From the NCBI GenBank assembly GCA_019694155.1, contig JAIBCN010000021.1, positions 1 to 64,000 on the forward strand: 64,000 nucleotides of DNA, written 5' to 3'. The notes under the pieces are model-generated. The model saw nothing but the letters and a program-made list of their open reading frames with translations. It was not told the origin of the DNA and searched no databases. Below, piece by piece: positions 8,406 to 17,032 of the stretch. Position numbers and translations under genes: made by a program. The number at the start of each line of letters is the position of its first letter. Position 1 is the stretch's first letter. The stretch comes from Vicinamibacteria bacterium (lineage in GTDB: Bacteria; Acidobacteriota; Vicinamibacteria; Fen-336; JAGNNV01).

Positions 8406-10325
8406 TCAGCCTCGGTCAGGGAGCCGCGAGTCACGCAGCGTCTTCATCGCCGCGATGGTCAGGACCAGGACGAGGGCCCCCTGGACGGCGAGACTCGAGA
8501 GGTCGGGATGAATGCCCAGCATGGGGAAGCTTGGAAACGCGATGGGGCGCGGCGCCAGGTAGCCCCCGGCGACGAAAGCCGAGATGCTCGAGCCGGCGAA
8601 GGCCACGGCAAGGAGGCTCAGAAGAAAGCCCGAAGCTCCGAAGAACACGGGCAGGGGTAATCGTTGGAATGCGTTCCGGATGACGACGGCGACGAGCAGC
8701 ACTCCGGCAAGCCCGGCGACCGCGCCCGCGAAGACGGGGAGGGGGGTTCCCGCTGCCTCGATCAGCAGCGCTTCCGTGAACAGGATGGTCTCCGCGCACT
8801 CCCGGTAGACGGCGAGAAACGCGACTCCCGCGAACGACCACACCCGCCCCGAGCCCAGCCCCCGGTTCATCTGGCCTTTGAGGAACGCCATCCACTTTCG
8901 CGACTCCGCCTTCGAGATCATCCAGAAGCTCACGCTGAAGAGCACCAGCGCGGCCACGAGGCCGATCACGGCTTCCACCAGTTCGCGCTGCGATGGCGCG
9001 ATGGCGATCAATCTGGAGAAGAGAAACCAGCTGATGCCGCCCGCGACGAGCGCCCAAATCCACCCCGCATGAATGGCTCGGCTGGCTTCGGGCCGCCCGA
9101 GCTTCCGGACCCCGCCCAGAAGCGCTCCTACCAGCAGAGCGGCCTCGACTCCCTCGCGGAAGTAGATGATGAAGGCCGCGACGAAAGGCAGACCGCCGGC
9201 GTCGCGCGAAACGGAGCGCGAGAGGAGTTCGTCGAGAAGCCGCGCCTGCTTCTGGATCAGCGCGGGGTTGTTCTCCACGAGAGCCGCGCGGAAGTCGCGG
9301 AACGCGATCTCGACGGACTGCGTCCGGTTCGGGTCGTGGGCGCTGATCTGCGCTTCCAGGGGTTCGAAGCCCTGAAGATAGGCGTCCAGAGCCACCCGGT
9401 CGGCCTCGGCGACACGGCCGGTTGCGCCGAGCGACGCCGCCCTTCGAACCATGGAACGGGTCTGGTCGACGCCGAGGCCGAGAGGCGCCTCCGCGAATGC
9501 CGCCTCGCGTCGCGCGAAGGCGAGCCCTTCGCGCGGCGAGGGGTGTCCGCTCGCCTGGAGCGCGGCGAGGACCTCGCCGTCCGACCGCACGGCGAGATCG
9601 GCGAGCGTCATGGAGACGGGTCCCGTTTCTTTCTCCCCCGCGTGGGCCAGCCGCAAGACGTAGAAAGCGAGGTCCCAGCGCTCCCCGGGGGAGAGGACCT
9701 CGAAAGCGGGCATGGCCGTGTTCTGAACACCCAGCGTCAGGGCGTTGTAAACGCGATAGGGCGACAAGGCCTGCCGTCTCGATGGATCCTGAAAGCTCGT
9801 GGGCCTCGGTGAGAGCGAGGCCGCCACTTCGGTCCGGCCGAGACCGTCGACCCCGTGACAGGTGGCGCACGACTGTGCGTACAGCGTCTCGGCGCTTTTG
9901 AGGCCCGGGCGCTTCCGCGGCGTGGTGGTGAGCCCGAGGCGGGACACGACATCTTCCCGCGCGGCGCGACCGAGCGCGGCCACGGCGCCGGGGTCTTTCT
10001 TGGCGCGCACGGCGGCGCGCAGGGCTTCGAGTCGAGCGGTGAGCGCGGCCTGGTCGTCCCCGGAGCGGCTGGTCCTGGGCACGAGGGAGAGAGCGGTTTC
10101 GAGGAAGCCGAGTTGCTCAGCGTACTCGTACTCGGATATCACGGCGCCGCCGGAAACCGCCCCGCCGTAATCAGCGGCGACATAGTCGATGAGGGAGACG
10201 AGCCGTGGCCCATTCTGGGCGTCGGTCGCCTCCTTCTCTTCACGGGATGGGGCCGGGTCGCTCGCGGGAGCGCATCCGGAGAGAAGAAGGCTCGCGTTCA
10301 ATACGAAAATGAACTTCGTTTTCAT
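8406..10325 (-). CDS. Lipoprotein cytochrome c-FTR1 iron permease fusion
   Basis: A 639-residue protein in three parts. Residues 1-18 are a lipoprotein signal with lipobox LLSGC. Then comes a periplasmic region with a c-type heme site CATCH (C153, C156, H157) and a helical domain. The C-terminal part, from about residue 380, is an FTR1/EfeU permease with both iron-transport motifs: REGVE (R390-E394) and RECAE (R508-E512). The second differs from the usual REGxE by Cys for Gly. FTR1 permeases take up iron coupled to ferrous oxidation; the attached cytochrome may carry the electrons. Related cytochrome-FTR1 fusions are known. The ATG at 10325 is chosen because it starts the lipoprotein signal; the frame upstream has no signal character. 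Confidence 0.85.
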   Translation of the reverse strand: MKTKFIFVLNASLLLSGCAPASDPAPSREEKEATDAQNGPRLVSLIDYVAADYGGAVSGGAVISEYEYAEQLGFLETALSLVPRTSRSGDDQAALTARLEALRAAVRAKKDPGAVAALGRAAREDVVSRLGLTTTPRKRPGLKSAETLYAQSCATCHGVDGLGRTEVAASLSPRPTSFQDPSRRQALSPYRVYNALTLGVQNTAMPAFEVLSPGERWDLAFYVLRLAHAGEKETGPVSMTLADLAVRSDGEVLAALQASGHPSPREGLAFARREAAFAEAPLGLGVDQTRSMVRRAASLGATGRVAEADRVALDAYLQGFEPLEAQISAHDPNRTQSVEIAFRDFRAALVENNPALIQKQARLLDELLSRSVSRDAGGLPFVAAFIIYFREGVEAALLVGALLGGVRKLGRPEASRAIHAGWIWALVAGGISWFLFSRLIAIAPSQRELVEAVIGLVAALVLFSVSFWMISKAESRKWMAFLKGQMNRGLGSGRVWSFAGVAFLAVYRECAETILFTEALLIEAAGTPLPVFAGAVAGLAGVLLVAVVIRNAFQRLPLPVFFGASGFLLSLLAVAFAGSSISAFVAGGYLAPRPIAFPSFPMLGIHPDLSSLAVQGALVLVLTIAAMKTLRDSRLPDRG

Positions 10326-10363
10326 TTCAGGCCGAGAACCATACCACGAACGAGTCGGACGAC

Positions 10364-10369
10364 TATGAT
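10364..10369 (+). promoter_or_regulatory. Probable -10 element of the lemA operon
   Basis: TATGAT lies 47 bases before the lemA start. The leader that follows carries a hairpin and the Shine-Dalgarno sequence GGTGGAG, so this unit is leadered, unlike many neighbours. Confidence 0.45.
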
Positions 10370-10377
10370 TGAGGCGC

Positions 10378-10397
10378 GGCCAGCCAGTCATCTGGCC
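10378..10397 (+). promoter_or_regulatory. Hairpin in the lemA leader
   Basis: GGCCAG and CTGGCC form a six-base-pair stem around an 8-base loop in the predicted 5' untranslated region, just upstream of the ribosome site. A role in translation or mRNA stability is possible but unproven. Confidence 0.3.
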
Positions 10398-10416
10398 CAA
10401 GGTGGAGACCAGAAAA

Positions 10417-11034
10417 ATGAAAGCCATGGGTTGTCTCGTAGCGGTTCTACTCGTCATCGGTGTGGTGGGGCTCGCCCTCATGGGGAGCTACAACAACCTG
10501 GTCGGGCTCGCTCAGGCCGTGGATGCCCAATGGGCGCAGGTGGAAAACGCCTACCAGCGTCGCGCCGACCTCATTCCCAATCTCGTGGCGACCGTCTCGG
10601 GCGCCGCGAACTTCGAGAAATCGACCCTGGAAGCGGTCACCCAGGCTCGCGCCAGCGTGGGCCAGGTCAAGGTGAATCCGGGAGACGCCGCTTCGCTCGC
10701 CGAATTCGAAAAGGCGCAGACCGGTCTGTCTTCCGCTCTCTCTCGCCTTCTCGTGGTTTCGGAGCAGTACCCTGATCTCAAGGCGAGCGCCAACTTCCGT
10801 GACCTCCAGGTCCAGCTCGAAGGCACGGAGAACCGCATCTCCGTGGAACGCGGCCGCTTCAACGAGAAGGCGCAGACCTACAACACCGCCATTCTCCAGA
10901 TGCCCGCCCGCCTCTTCGCGGGCCTCTTCGGCATGAAGGAGAAGCCCTATTTCAAGGCCGTCGCGGGAAGCGAGAAGGCGCCGAGCGTGAACTTCAACTT
11001 CGGTCCCTCGCCCGCTCCGGCTCCCACCAAGTAG
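10417..11034 (+). CDS. lemA: LemA family membrane protein
   Basis: A 205-residue protein with one N-terminal membrane helix (about residues 5-25, GCLVAVLLVIGVVGLALMG) and an external helical-bundle domain. The block SYNNLVGLAQAVDAQWAQVE, then NAYQRRADLIPNLVATV, is diagnostic for LemA, as is LQVQLEGTENRISVERGRFN. The function of LemA is unsettled; it commonly sits beside TPM-domain proteins, exactly as here, and such pairs are linked to envelope stress or membrane-protein quality control. The ATG at 10417 has GGTGGAG about 10 bases upstream. The next gene starts 8 bases after the stop, indicating one operon. Confidence 0.93.
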   Translation: MKAMGCLVAVLLVIGVVGLALMGSYNNLVGLAQAVDAQWAQVENAYQRRADLIPNLVATVSGAANFEKSTLEAVTQARASVGQVKVNPGDAASLAEFEKAQTGLSSALSRLLVVSEQYPDLKASANFRDLQVQLEGTENRISVERGRFNEKAQTYNTAILQMPARLFAGLFGMKEKPYFKAVAGSEKAPSVNFNFGPSPAPAPTK

Positions 11035-11041
11035 CCGCTCA

Positions 11042-11863
11042 TTGAGCCTCCTGGCCAGGGTCTTCGCGCGAGCCCTCCCGTCCCGGGCGCTGGCCGCCCT
11101 TGCCCTCGCTGGCCTCGCCGGGCTCGCCGGAGCCCAGCCGAAGGCCCCTCCTCCGCCGGCGAACTTCTTCACCGACACCGCCGGAGTGGTGCCAGCGGAT
11201 GCGGCGGTTCGCCTCGAACAGAGGCTGCGGGAGTTCGAGAAGGCCTCCTCGAATCAGGTCCTCGTGGTGGTGGCCGACCGCGTGCCCGAGGGCTACGCCT
11301 CGCTGGAGGAATACACGAACCGGACGGCCGAGGCCTGGCGCGTCGGCGACAAGAGCCGCGACAACGGGGTTGTCCTCTTTGTCTTCGTGGCCGATCGCAG
11401 GGTGCGGATCGAGGTGGGCTATGGGCTTGAAGGAGCCTTGCCCGACGCGCTGGCCTCGCGGATCATCAACGACGAGATCACCCCTCGCTTCCGTGAGGGC
11501 AAGTACGGAGACGGCCTGCTCGCGGGAGTCGACGCCATCATCCGCGCCACCAAGGGCGAGTACCAGCCGGTCGCGAAGAGCCGGGTTTCCTTCGAGACCC
11601 TCCTCATCGTCGCGGTGATCCTCGTCTTCGTCTTCACCGGAGTGGTCATCCCGATCCTCAGGATCCTCGGCGAAGTGAGCGGCTCCCGGACGTACTCGGG
11701 GCATGGAACCTCGCGCCGGCGAGGCACGAGCTGGGGTTCGGGGGGAGGCTTCTCCTCGGGGGGCGGCTGGTCTGGCGGGGGCGGCAGCTCGTGGGGTGGG
11801 GGCGGAGGCTTTTCAGGCGGCGGAGGATCTTTTGGCGGCGGCGGCGCCTCCGGAAGCTGGTGA
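11042..11863 (+). CDS. TPM-domain protein with Gly/Ser-rich tail (YgcG-like)
   Basis: A 273-residue secreted or membrane protein. It has a signal peptide (about 1-31), a TPM domain (about 40-165, with NQVLVVVADRVPEGYASLEEY and RVRIEVGYGLEGALPDA), a membrane helix (about 184-206) and a C-terminal tail made almost only of Gly, Ser and Trp, typical of YgcG-type proteins. The TPM domain faces the periplasm. TPM proteins occur with LemA and have been tied to photosystem repair in plants and to unknown envelope roles in bacteria. The start is TTG at 11042; no ATG would preserve the signal peptide. It ends 5 bases before the next TPM gene. Confidence 0.9.
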   Translation: MSLLARVFARALPSRALAALALAGLAGLAGAQPKAPPPPANFFTDTAGVVPADAAVRLEQRLREFEKASSNQVLVVVADRVPEGYASLEEYTNRTAEAWRVGDKSRDNGVVLFVFVADRRVRIEVGYGLEGALPDALASRIINDEITPRFREGKYGDGLLAGVDAIIRATKGEYQPVAKSRVSFETLLIVAVILVFVFTGVVIPILRILGEVSGSRTYSGHGTSRRRGTSWGSGGGFSSGGGWSGGGGSSWGGGGGFSGGGGSFGGGGASGSW

Positions 11864-11868
11864 AACGC

Positions 11869-12306
11869 ATGACCGACGACTTCTTCTCGAAGCTCGATGA
11901 GCCGCGGATCGTCGAATCGATTCGTCAGGCCGAACTGCGCTCCCGCGGCGAGATCCGGATTCACGCCACGCAGCAGATGGTTGCCGATGTGATGCAGGAA
12001 GCGGCCCGGACGTTCGAGCGCCTGGGCATGACTGCGACCGCCGAACGCAACGGCATCCTGATCTTCGTGGCGCCGAAGAGCCAGAAGTTCGCGGTCCTCG
12101 GCGATTCCGGCGTCACCTCACGGGTGGGGACAGGGCCTCTCGATGAGATGGCCTCTTCCATGGCGGCGGCCTTCCGCGAGGGTCGCTTCACCGACGGGCT
12201 CGTGGGAGCAGTGGAGCGGGCCGGGGCTCTGCTCTCCGTTCACTTCCCGCGCGTCGAGGGCGCCGCCGACCGCGACGAGCTTTCGAACACGATCAGCCGC
12301 GGCTGA
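11869..12306 (+). CDS. Short TPM-domain protein
   Basis: A 145-residue protein made of one TPM-like domain without signal peptide or membrane helix. The family pattern is seen in AELRSRGEIRIHATQQM, NGILIFVAPKSQKFAVLGD and MAAAFREGRFTDGLVGAVE. It is the third gene of the lemA cluster and probably acts with the preceding membrane-bound TPM protein, here on the cytoplasmic side. The ATG at 11869 begins 5 bases after the previous stop. An earlier in-frame start at 11791 lies inside the Gly-rich coding tail of the upstream gene and is rejected. The 3' end overlaps the convergent pyrF by 14 bases. Confidence 0.85.
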   Translation: MTDDFFSKLDEPRIVESIRQAELRSRGEIRIHATQQMVADVMQEAARTFERLGMTATAERNGILIFVAPKSQKFAVLGDSGVTSRVGTGPLDEMASSMAAAFREGRFTDGLVGAVERAGALLSVHFPRVEGAADRDELSNTISRG

Positions 12307-12988
12307 TCTCTTCGACGATCGCCTGGGCCGCGTCTTGCGGAGACGCCGCTTCCGTGATGGGCCGGCCCACGACCATGTAGTCGCAGCCAAGCCGCAAGGC
12401 CTCGCCCGGGGTCATCACCCGCGCCTGGTCGCCCTTCGCCGAGCCTCTTGGCCGAATCCCCGGGGTCACGATCACCATGTCGTCTCCCACGGTCTCGCGG
12501 ATCAGACCGATCTCGTGCGGGGAGCACACGACGCCGTCGATACCCGAGTCGCGGGCCAGGATGGCCAGTTGCCGGACGGTCTCCGCGACCGTCCCCCGCG
12601 CCCCGACCTCCCGCAGAGTTGCGTCGGTGTGCGAGGTCAGCACGGTGACGCCGAGGAGCTGCGTTCCTTCCGCGGGAAGCGCGGAGGCCGCCGCCTCCAG
12701 CATGGCCCGGCCCCCAGCGGTATGGACGGTGACGAAGAAGGCGCCCAGCCGCGACGCGGTGCCCACCGCCTTGGCCACGGTGTTCGGGATGTCATGGAAC
12801 TTCAAGTCGAGGAAGACCCGTCCGCCCGCGCTCACGATGGAACGGACCATCTCGGGGCCCTCCGCGGTGAACAGTTCCTTTCCGACCTTGAACATGCCGA
12901 CGTGCGGCGCGAGCTCGCCGACGAGCTCCTCCGCGCGGGCCCGCGAATCGACATCGAGGGCGACGATGAGACGGTCCTTCGCGTTCAT
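12293..12988 (-). CDS. pyrF: Orotidine 5'-phosphate decarboxylase
   Basis: A 231-residue enzyme that decarboxylates OMP to UMP, the last step of pyrimidine synthesis. It carries the catalytic block FLDLKFHDIPNT (D61, K63, D66), the substrate-binding LDVDS (D12) and VGKEL (K37), and the phosphate loop VTPGIRP followed by VVGRPITEA. Length and motif spacing fit the short bacterial form. A good Shine-Dalgarno (GGAGAAG) precedes the ATG at 12988. It follows the Nudix gene by 40 bases on the same strand, so the two may be co-transcribed. Another pyrimidine gene, upp, lies 40 kb away. Confidence 0.96.
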   Translation of the reverse strand: MNAKDRLIVALDVDSRARAEELVGELAPHVGMFKVGKELFTAEGPEMVRSIVSAGGRVFLDLKFHDIPNTVAKAVGTASRLGAFFVTVHTAGGRAMLEAAASALPAEGTQLLGVTVLTSHTDATLREVGARGTVAETVRQLAILARDSGIDGVVCSPHEIGLIRETVGDDMVIVTPGIRPRGSAKGDQARVMTPGEALRLGCDYMVVGRPITEAASPQDAAQAIVEEISRG

Positions 12989-13028
12989 TTCTTCTCCAGC
13001 TTCGGTTCCGATGGACCGCAATCTTGCC

Positions 13029-13622
13029 CTACAGCGAGGCTCCTGTCGCGTCGCCCGCGGCCAGGAGGGCGCGCGCCTTGCGGATCATCCTCTTGAGGCC
13101 GGGGTCCAGGTCCATGGCCAGGGCCTCGTCCGCCTCGAACCAGCGCAGCGTCGGGCCAGCCGGGTTGACGGCCGGCCCCTCCGAGGCCTCGGCGCGCAGC
13201 GGCTCGCCTGGATCCCCCACGAACAGGTAGCGAAGGTCCAGGTGCTCGTGCTGCGCGTCCTGTTTGCGCGCCGGGATGGTGTGGATGTCCACGTCGAAAG
13301 GCCGCGGCGCCGTCGGATGCAGTCTCGGCGTAAGGCCGGTCTCCTCGGCCACTTCCCGTCCCGCGACATCTTCGCCTCGCGTTTCGCCCGGCTCCGCGTG
13401 GCCTCCGGGCTGCAGCCATCGGTGCAGCTTGATGTGGTGGAGAAGCAGGACGGCGGAACCGTCCCCCGCCATGACCAGCCCCGAGCCCGTGAAATGGCCC
13501 TCCCCGATAGAGCGGTCGAACGGATCGGGGTGCGTTCTCGCAAACTCGATCATCCGAGCGCGATCTGCCTCCTCGCGTGTCTCCGACGTCACATGGCGCG
13601 AGAGGATCTCAACGAGGTTCAT
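13029..13622 (-). CDS. Nudix hydrolase
   Basis: A 197-residue protein with a Nudix box in the middle, GHAEPGETRGEDVAGREVAE followed by ETGL. Nudix enzymes cleave nucleoside diphosphates linked to another group; the exact substrate is not predictable. Compared with the canonical spacing G-x5-E-x7-REUxEExGU there is one extra residue between the first Glu and the REVAEE helix. The rest (RWLQPGGH, LRWFEADEAL) is ordinary. The ATG at 13622 is preceded by TACAAT seven bases upstream without Shine-Dalgarno. pyrF follows on the same strand. Confidence 0.88.
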   Translation of the reverse strand: MNLVEILSRHVTSETREEADRARMIEFARTHPDPFDRSIGEGHFTGSGLVMAGDGSAVLLLHHIKLHRWLQPGGHAEPGETRGEDVAGREVAEETGLTPRLHPTAPRPFDVDIHTIPARKQDAQHEHLDLRYLFVGDPGEPLRAEASEGPAVNPAGPTLRWFEADEALAMDLDPGLKRMIRKARALLAAGDATGASL

Positions 13623-13629
13623 CCGGAAG

Positions 13630-13635
13630 ATTGTA
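13630..13635 (-). promoter_or_regulatory. -10-like hexamer, leaderless start of Nudix gene
   Basis: TACAAT (minus strand) is followed by cttccgg and then the ATG at 13622. It is one of the best consensus matches in the window and predicts a leaderless transcript, possibly also covering pyrF. Confidence 0.55.
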
Positions 13636-13676
13636 TGGGCTCCACCCCCAGAACGAACCAGGCGGCGCGCGCGGGC

Positions 13677-13985
13677 CTAGCCGACGACGTAGGCCTGGGC
13701 CGGTCGCCGGGGGCGAATCAGGCGATAGAGGACCCAGGCACCCAAAGCCAGAATTGTGAGCGGGAACGCGATGATCGCCAGGGGAACCAGGAACAGAGCG
13801 AGCAGGAACATGCCCTTGATCGCTCCCCGGGTCAGTCCGCCGACAAAGGCGCCCAGGATCTTGAAGGGGATGATCACGAGCCCGACGACCAGGCCAAGGA
13901 CGACCTTCAGCAGGACGAGCGGAATCAGCACCAGCGAGAAGAGGGCGCCGAAGAACATCAGGCCGAGGATGAAGAGCGTGGTCAT
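13677..13985 (-). CDS. Small hydrophobic membrane protein
   Basis: A 102-residue protein that is almost entirely hydrophobic: two or three membrane segments (about 3-50 and 60-88) separated by GGLTRGAIKG, with a basic end (RLIRPRRPAQ). No family can be named. A strong Shine-Dalgarno (AGGAG) stands 7 bases before the ATG at 13985, supporting real translation. It lies just downstream of, and divergent from, the M20 peptidase gene. A structural or assembly-type inner-membrane role is only a guess. Confidence 0.7.
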   Translation of the reverse strand: MTTLFILGLMFFGALFSLVLIPLVLLKVVLGLVVGLVIIPFKILGAFVGGLTRGAIKGMFLLALFLVPLAIIAFPLTILALGAWVLYRLIRPRRPAQAYVVG

Positions 13986-14077
13986 GGATTTCTCCTGTCT
14001 ATTCCAGTAACGAAACGGGAGCCCTCGAGGTTCCCAGACGCGTCTTCTTGGGAACTCCGGCCGCCGGGCGCCGCAAA

Positions 14078-14083
14078 TATGAT
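14078..14083 (+). promoter_or_regulatory. -10-like hexamer that decides the M20 peptidase start
   Basis: TATGAT ends seven bases before the ATG at 14091. It covers two earlier in-frame ATGs (14079, 14082), which would then lie upstream of the transcript and could not be used. Confidence 0.45.
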
Positions 14084-14090
14084 GAGCTTC

Positions 14091-15197
14091 ATGGAAGAAG
14101 CCGATCGCGTCCTCGCGGACCTGCGCGAGCTGGTGACGCGCGAGTCGCCCTCCGACGATGCGGATCGCGTGACGGCGGTGGCGGAGTGGATCCGCGAGCG
14201 CCTGAACCGCCGGCAGCCGCCCGTCGCCAGGACCGTGCCCTGCCCGCCTCGGGGTCATGCCTTGCTCGCGACCGTTGGCTCCGATGAGGCCGGGCGCCCG
14301 AGCACCCTCCTTGTCGGGCACATCGACACCGTGTGGCCGGTGGGAACGCTCGAGGAGATTCCCTTCTCCAACGACGGGGCCGTTGTTCGCGGCCCCGGCG
14401 TCTTCGATATGAAGGCCGGCGCGGCCATCGCCTTGCGGGTCCTCGATCGCCTGCGCGAGCGTCCGACCTCGCCCCGCGTCACCCTGCTGCTGGCGCCCGA
14501 TGAGGAGGTCGGAAGCGAAGCCTCGAAGGCGCTCCTGATCGAACAGGCGAAGAAGCACGACCGCGTCCTGGTGCTCGAGCCCTCGGCGAAAGGGGGCGCT
14601 GCGAAGGTCGCCCGCAAGGGGACCGGCCTCTATCGGATCCGCTTCAAAGGCGTTTCCTCGCACGCCGGCCTGGATCCCGAAAAAGGGGTCTCCGCGCTCC
14701 AGGCGCTGGCCGAGTTCGTGCTCTATGCGCCGCGATTCGCGAACGTCGAAGCCGGCACCACCGTGACGCCCACCGTCGCGTCTGCCGGGACCAAGACGAA
14801 CGTGGTTCCCGAAAGCGCCGAGGTCATCCTCGACTGCCGGGTCTGGACGCCGTCGGAACCGGAGAGAGTGGATCGCGACTTGCGCGCCTGGCGTCCGAAG
14901 GACCCGCGGGTGGGCGTCGAGATCGAGGGGGGATTCGACCGGCCGCCGCTGGCCGAGACCGAGGCGTCTCGATCGCTGTTCGCGAGCGCCCAGCGCATCG
15001 CCAGGGATCTGGGGTTCGAACTCAGAGGCGAGCGCGTTGGAGGGGCGTCGGACGGCAACCTCACCGCGGCTGCCGGAGTTCCGACTCTCGACGGACTCGG
15101 GCCGATGGGGGACGGAGCCCACGCCAGGCACGAGCACGTCCTGGTGACGGACCTCGGCCTTAGAGTCGAACTGCTCGAGCGGCTGATTCTCGCCTAG
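14091..15197 (+). CDS. M20A-family zinc carboxypeptidase (CPG2-like)
   Basis: A 368-residue metallopeptidase of the glutamate-carboxypeptidase group. All expected residues are visible: H77 and D79 in GHIDTVW, the bridging D106 in FDMKAG, catalytic E138 and ligand E139 in APDEEVGS, E163 in LVLEPS, and H344 in DGAHARHE. The dimerisation domain sits at about residues 175-285 (GVSSHAG onward). No signal peptide is present, so it is cytoplasmic and probably trims peptides, folyl-glutamate or N-acyl amino acids. The start at 14091 is favoured over 14079 because of the promoter-like TATGAT overlapping the earlier codons. The end overlaps the convergent thioesterase gene by four bases. Confidence 0.9.
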   Translation: MEEADRVLADLRELVTRESPSDDADRVTAVAEWIRERLNRRQPPVARTVPCPPRGHALLATVGSDEAGRPSTLLVGHIDTVWPVGTLEEIPFSNDGAVVRGPGVFDMKAGAAIALRVLDRLRERPTSPRVTLLLAPDEEVGSEASKALLIEQAKKHDRVLVLEPSAKGGAAKVARKGTGLYRIRFKGVSSHAGLDPEKGVSALQALAEFVLYAPRFANVEAGTTVTPTVASAGTKTNVVPESAEVILDCRVWTPSEPERVDRDLRAWRPKDPRVGVEIEGGFDRPPLAETEASRSLFASAQRIARDLGFELRGERVGGASDGNLTAAAGVPTLDGLGPMGDGAHARHEHVLVTDLGLRVELLERLILA

Positions 15198-15646
15198 GGC
15201 TTCGGCTGGAGCGCCAGGAAGCGTCGGCGCAGACGCGCGCTCAAAGGCCGCGCGGTCATCGTCTTCAGGTTCACCACCACCACCACGTTCTTCGCGCGGA
15301 AGAGCACGGTCCGGCCTCGCCGGGCTTCGAACTCGAGGCCGATGGAGGTCCGCCCCACGCGGGCCACGCGCACGCCGATTTCGATGACATCGCCGTGGCG
15401 GATCGGTTTCATGAAGTCGATCTCGAAGTGCACGGAGGGAAAGCCCATGCCCCCTCCGATCACCCTGGCGTAGGAAGGGCCTATTCGCTCATTGAAGAGC
15501 GCCTCGAATGCGCAGTGACAGAAGTCGATGAGGCGGGGATAGTAGGCGGTTCCCGCCGCGTCCACGTCGTGGAACATGACAGGGAGCCGAAGCACGAAGG
15601 GCGGGTGCGGCGTCTCCTTCGACGACGTGGTTGCAGTGTTCTTCAT
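15194..15646 (-). CDS. HotDog-fold acyl-CoA thioesterase (4HBT type)
   Basis: A 150-residue protein of the 4-hydroxybenzoyl-CoA thioesterase group. The active-site region FHDVDAAGTAYYPRLIDFCH has the conserved Asp and the helix that follows it; the second half (GDVIEIGVRVARVGRTSIGLEF) is the typical HotDog strand block. It should hydrolyse an acyl- or aroyl-CoA. The nearby catabolic genes for threonine, tyrosine and fatty acids give no specific substrate. The ATG at 15646 is used; a TTG at 15670 would add eight residues. No clear Shine-Dalgarno or hexamer was found upstream. Confidence 0.85.
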   Translation of the reverse strand: MKNTATTSSKETPHPPFVLRLPVMFHDVDAAGTAYYPRLIDFCHCAFEALFNERIGPSYARVIGGGMGFPSVHFEIDFMKPIRHGDVIEIGVRVARVGRTSIGLEFEARRGRTVLFRAKNVVVVVNLKTMTARPLSARLRRRFLALQPKP

Positions 15647-15717
15647 GATGACGGCCCATTCTGACAACAAAGTGGCGATCCGCCGGCCCGCGTCGATGTC
15701 AGAATGCGCGGAACGTG

Positions 15718-17025
15718 ATGGGCTCGCTCCTTGGTCGGCTGGGACTCTCTCGCCCCGAACTTCGCGGGTGGGTGGCCTACGACTGGGCGAACTCCGTATT
15801 CATGACCTCGGTCATTCAGGTCTTTCAGAGCTACTTCCCGACGGTTCTGGCCCTGGGCCTGTCCAAAGCCGACTCGAGCGCGCGCTTCTACGCGGCCACC
15901 ACCATAGCGGCTCTCATCGTCGCCGTCCTCGGCCCCTTCTTCGGCGCCATGGCCGATTTCTCGGGCACCCGAAAGCGCATCATGGGGGTCGCCATCGCGA
16001 TCGGTGTGGCGGCGACACTGGGCCTTGCCTTCGTGGGGCCCGGCCACTGGCTCTCGGGGCTTCTCTGGTATGGCCTCGGGAACATCGCCATCGCCATGTC
16101 CTTCATCCTCTACGACTCCCTGCTGCCTCATGTGGCCCGGGCCGAGGAGGTCGACCTCGTTTCCTCCGCGGGCTACGCCTTCGGTTACCTCTCCGGAGGT
16201 GTGGTTCTCGCCCTGAATCTTCTCTGGATTTCCAATCCGCAGGCCTGGGGGTTCGCGGACGGCGGCGCTGCGGTTCGGGGCTCCTTCGCGTTCGCCGCGT
16301 TGTGGTGGGCCCTCTTCTCCATACCCCTCTTCCGGAACGTCCCCGAGCCCCCCGCGAGCGGGAACGGGAATGGCGAACGGCGATCGGTCTTCGCGGCGAC
16401 GATGGGCACGGTGAAGTCTCTGCGTGACACGTTTCACCATCTGAAGCGGTACCGCGAGGCTCTCCTGATGATGGTGGCGTTCCTCATCTACAACGACGGG
16501 GTCAACACGGTGATTCGGGTGGGCGCCACCTATGGCACCGAGATAGGAGTCCCCCAATCGCGTCTCCTCCTCGCCATCCTGGCCATCCAGTTCATCGGGC
16601 TGCCCTTCGCCTACTTCTACTCCCACCTGGCGGCGAAGATCGGCACCCGCATGGCCATCTACCTCGCCCTCGCGACGTACCTGTGCATCTGCGGCGTGGG
16701 CTTCGTGATGACCGAGACCTGGCAGTTCTTTCTCCTCGCCGGTCTGATCGGCTCGGCGCAAGGTGGAGCTCAGGCGCTCTCCCGCTCGCTGTTTGCGAGC
16801 CTCATTCCGAAAGAGAAGTCATCCGAGTTCTTTGGCTTCTACGGGGTGGGCGACCGCTTCGCGGGAATCATGGGGCCGGCCCTCTTCTGGGTCGCGGTCA
16901 CGGTGACCGGATCGAGTCGCGCGGGCCTGCTTGGGCTGGGGGTCTTCTTCGTGACCGGCGCCTACCTGCTGTCCCGGGTCGATGTCGAGGGAGGACGCGC
17001 GCTCGCCTCCTCCGCTCAGAAATAG
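15718..17025 (+). CDS. MFS transporter, UMF1/Atg22-like
   Basis: A 435-residue membrane protein with about 12 helices. The N-terminal GWVAYDWANSVFMTSVIQ is the hallmark of the UMF1 (Atg22-like) branch of the major facilitator superfamily, and GAMADFSGTRKR is the conserved MFS loop between helices 2 and 3. FFGFYGVGDRFAGIMGPALF is another UMF1 block. The family is thought to export small solutes such as amino acids; the substrate is unknown. Either GTG at 15715 or ATG at 15718 could start; they differ by one residue. It converges on the hydrolase gene that ends 7 bases downstream. Confidence 0.88.
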   Translation: MGSLLGRLGLSRPELRGWVAYDWANSVFMTSVIQVFQSYFPTVLALGLSKADSSARFYAATTIAALIVAVLGPFFGAMADFSGTRKRIMGVAIAIGVAATLGLAFVGPGHWLSGLLWYGLGNIAIAMSFILYDSLLPHVARAEEVDLVSSAGYAFGYLSGGVVLALNLLWISNPQAWGFADGGAAVRGSFAFAALWWALFSIPLFRNVPEPPASGNGNGERRSVFAATMGTVKSLRDTFHHLKRYREALLMMVAFLIYNDGVNTVIRVGATYGTEIGVPQSRLLLAILAIQFIGLPFAYFYSHLAAKIGTRMAIYLALATYLCICGVGFVMTETWQFFLLAGLIGSAQGGAQALSRSLFASLIPKEKSSEFFGFYGVGDRFAGIMGPALFWVAVTVTGSSRAGLLGLGVFFVTGAYLLSRVDVEGGRALASSAQK

Positions 17026-17032
17026 CCGGCGC

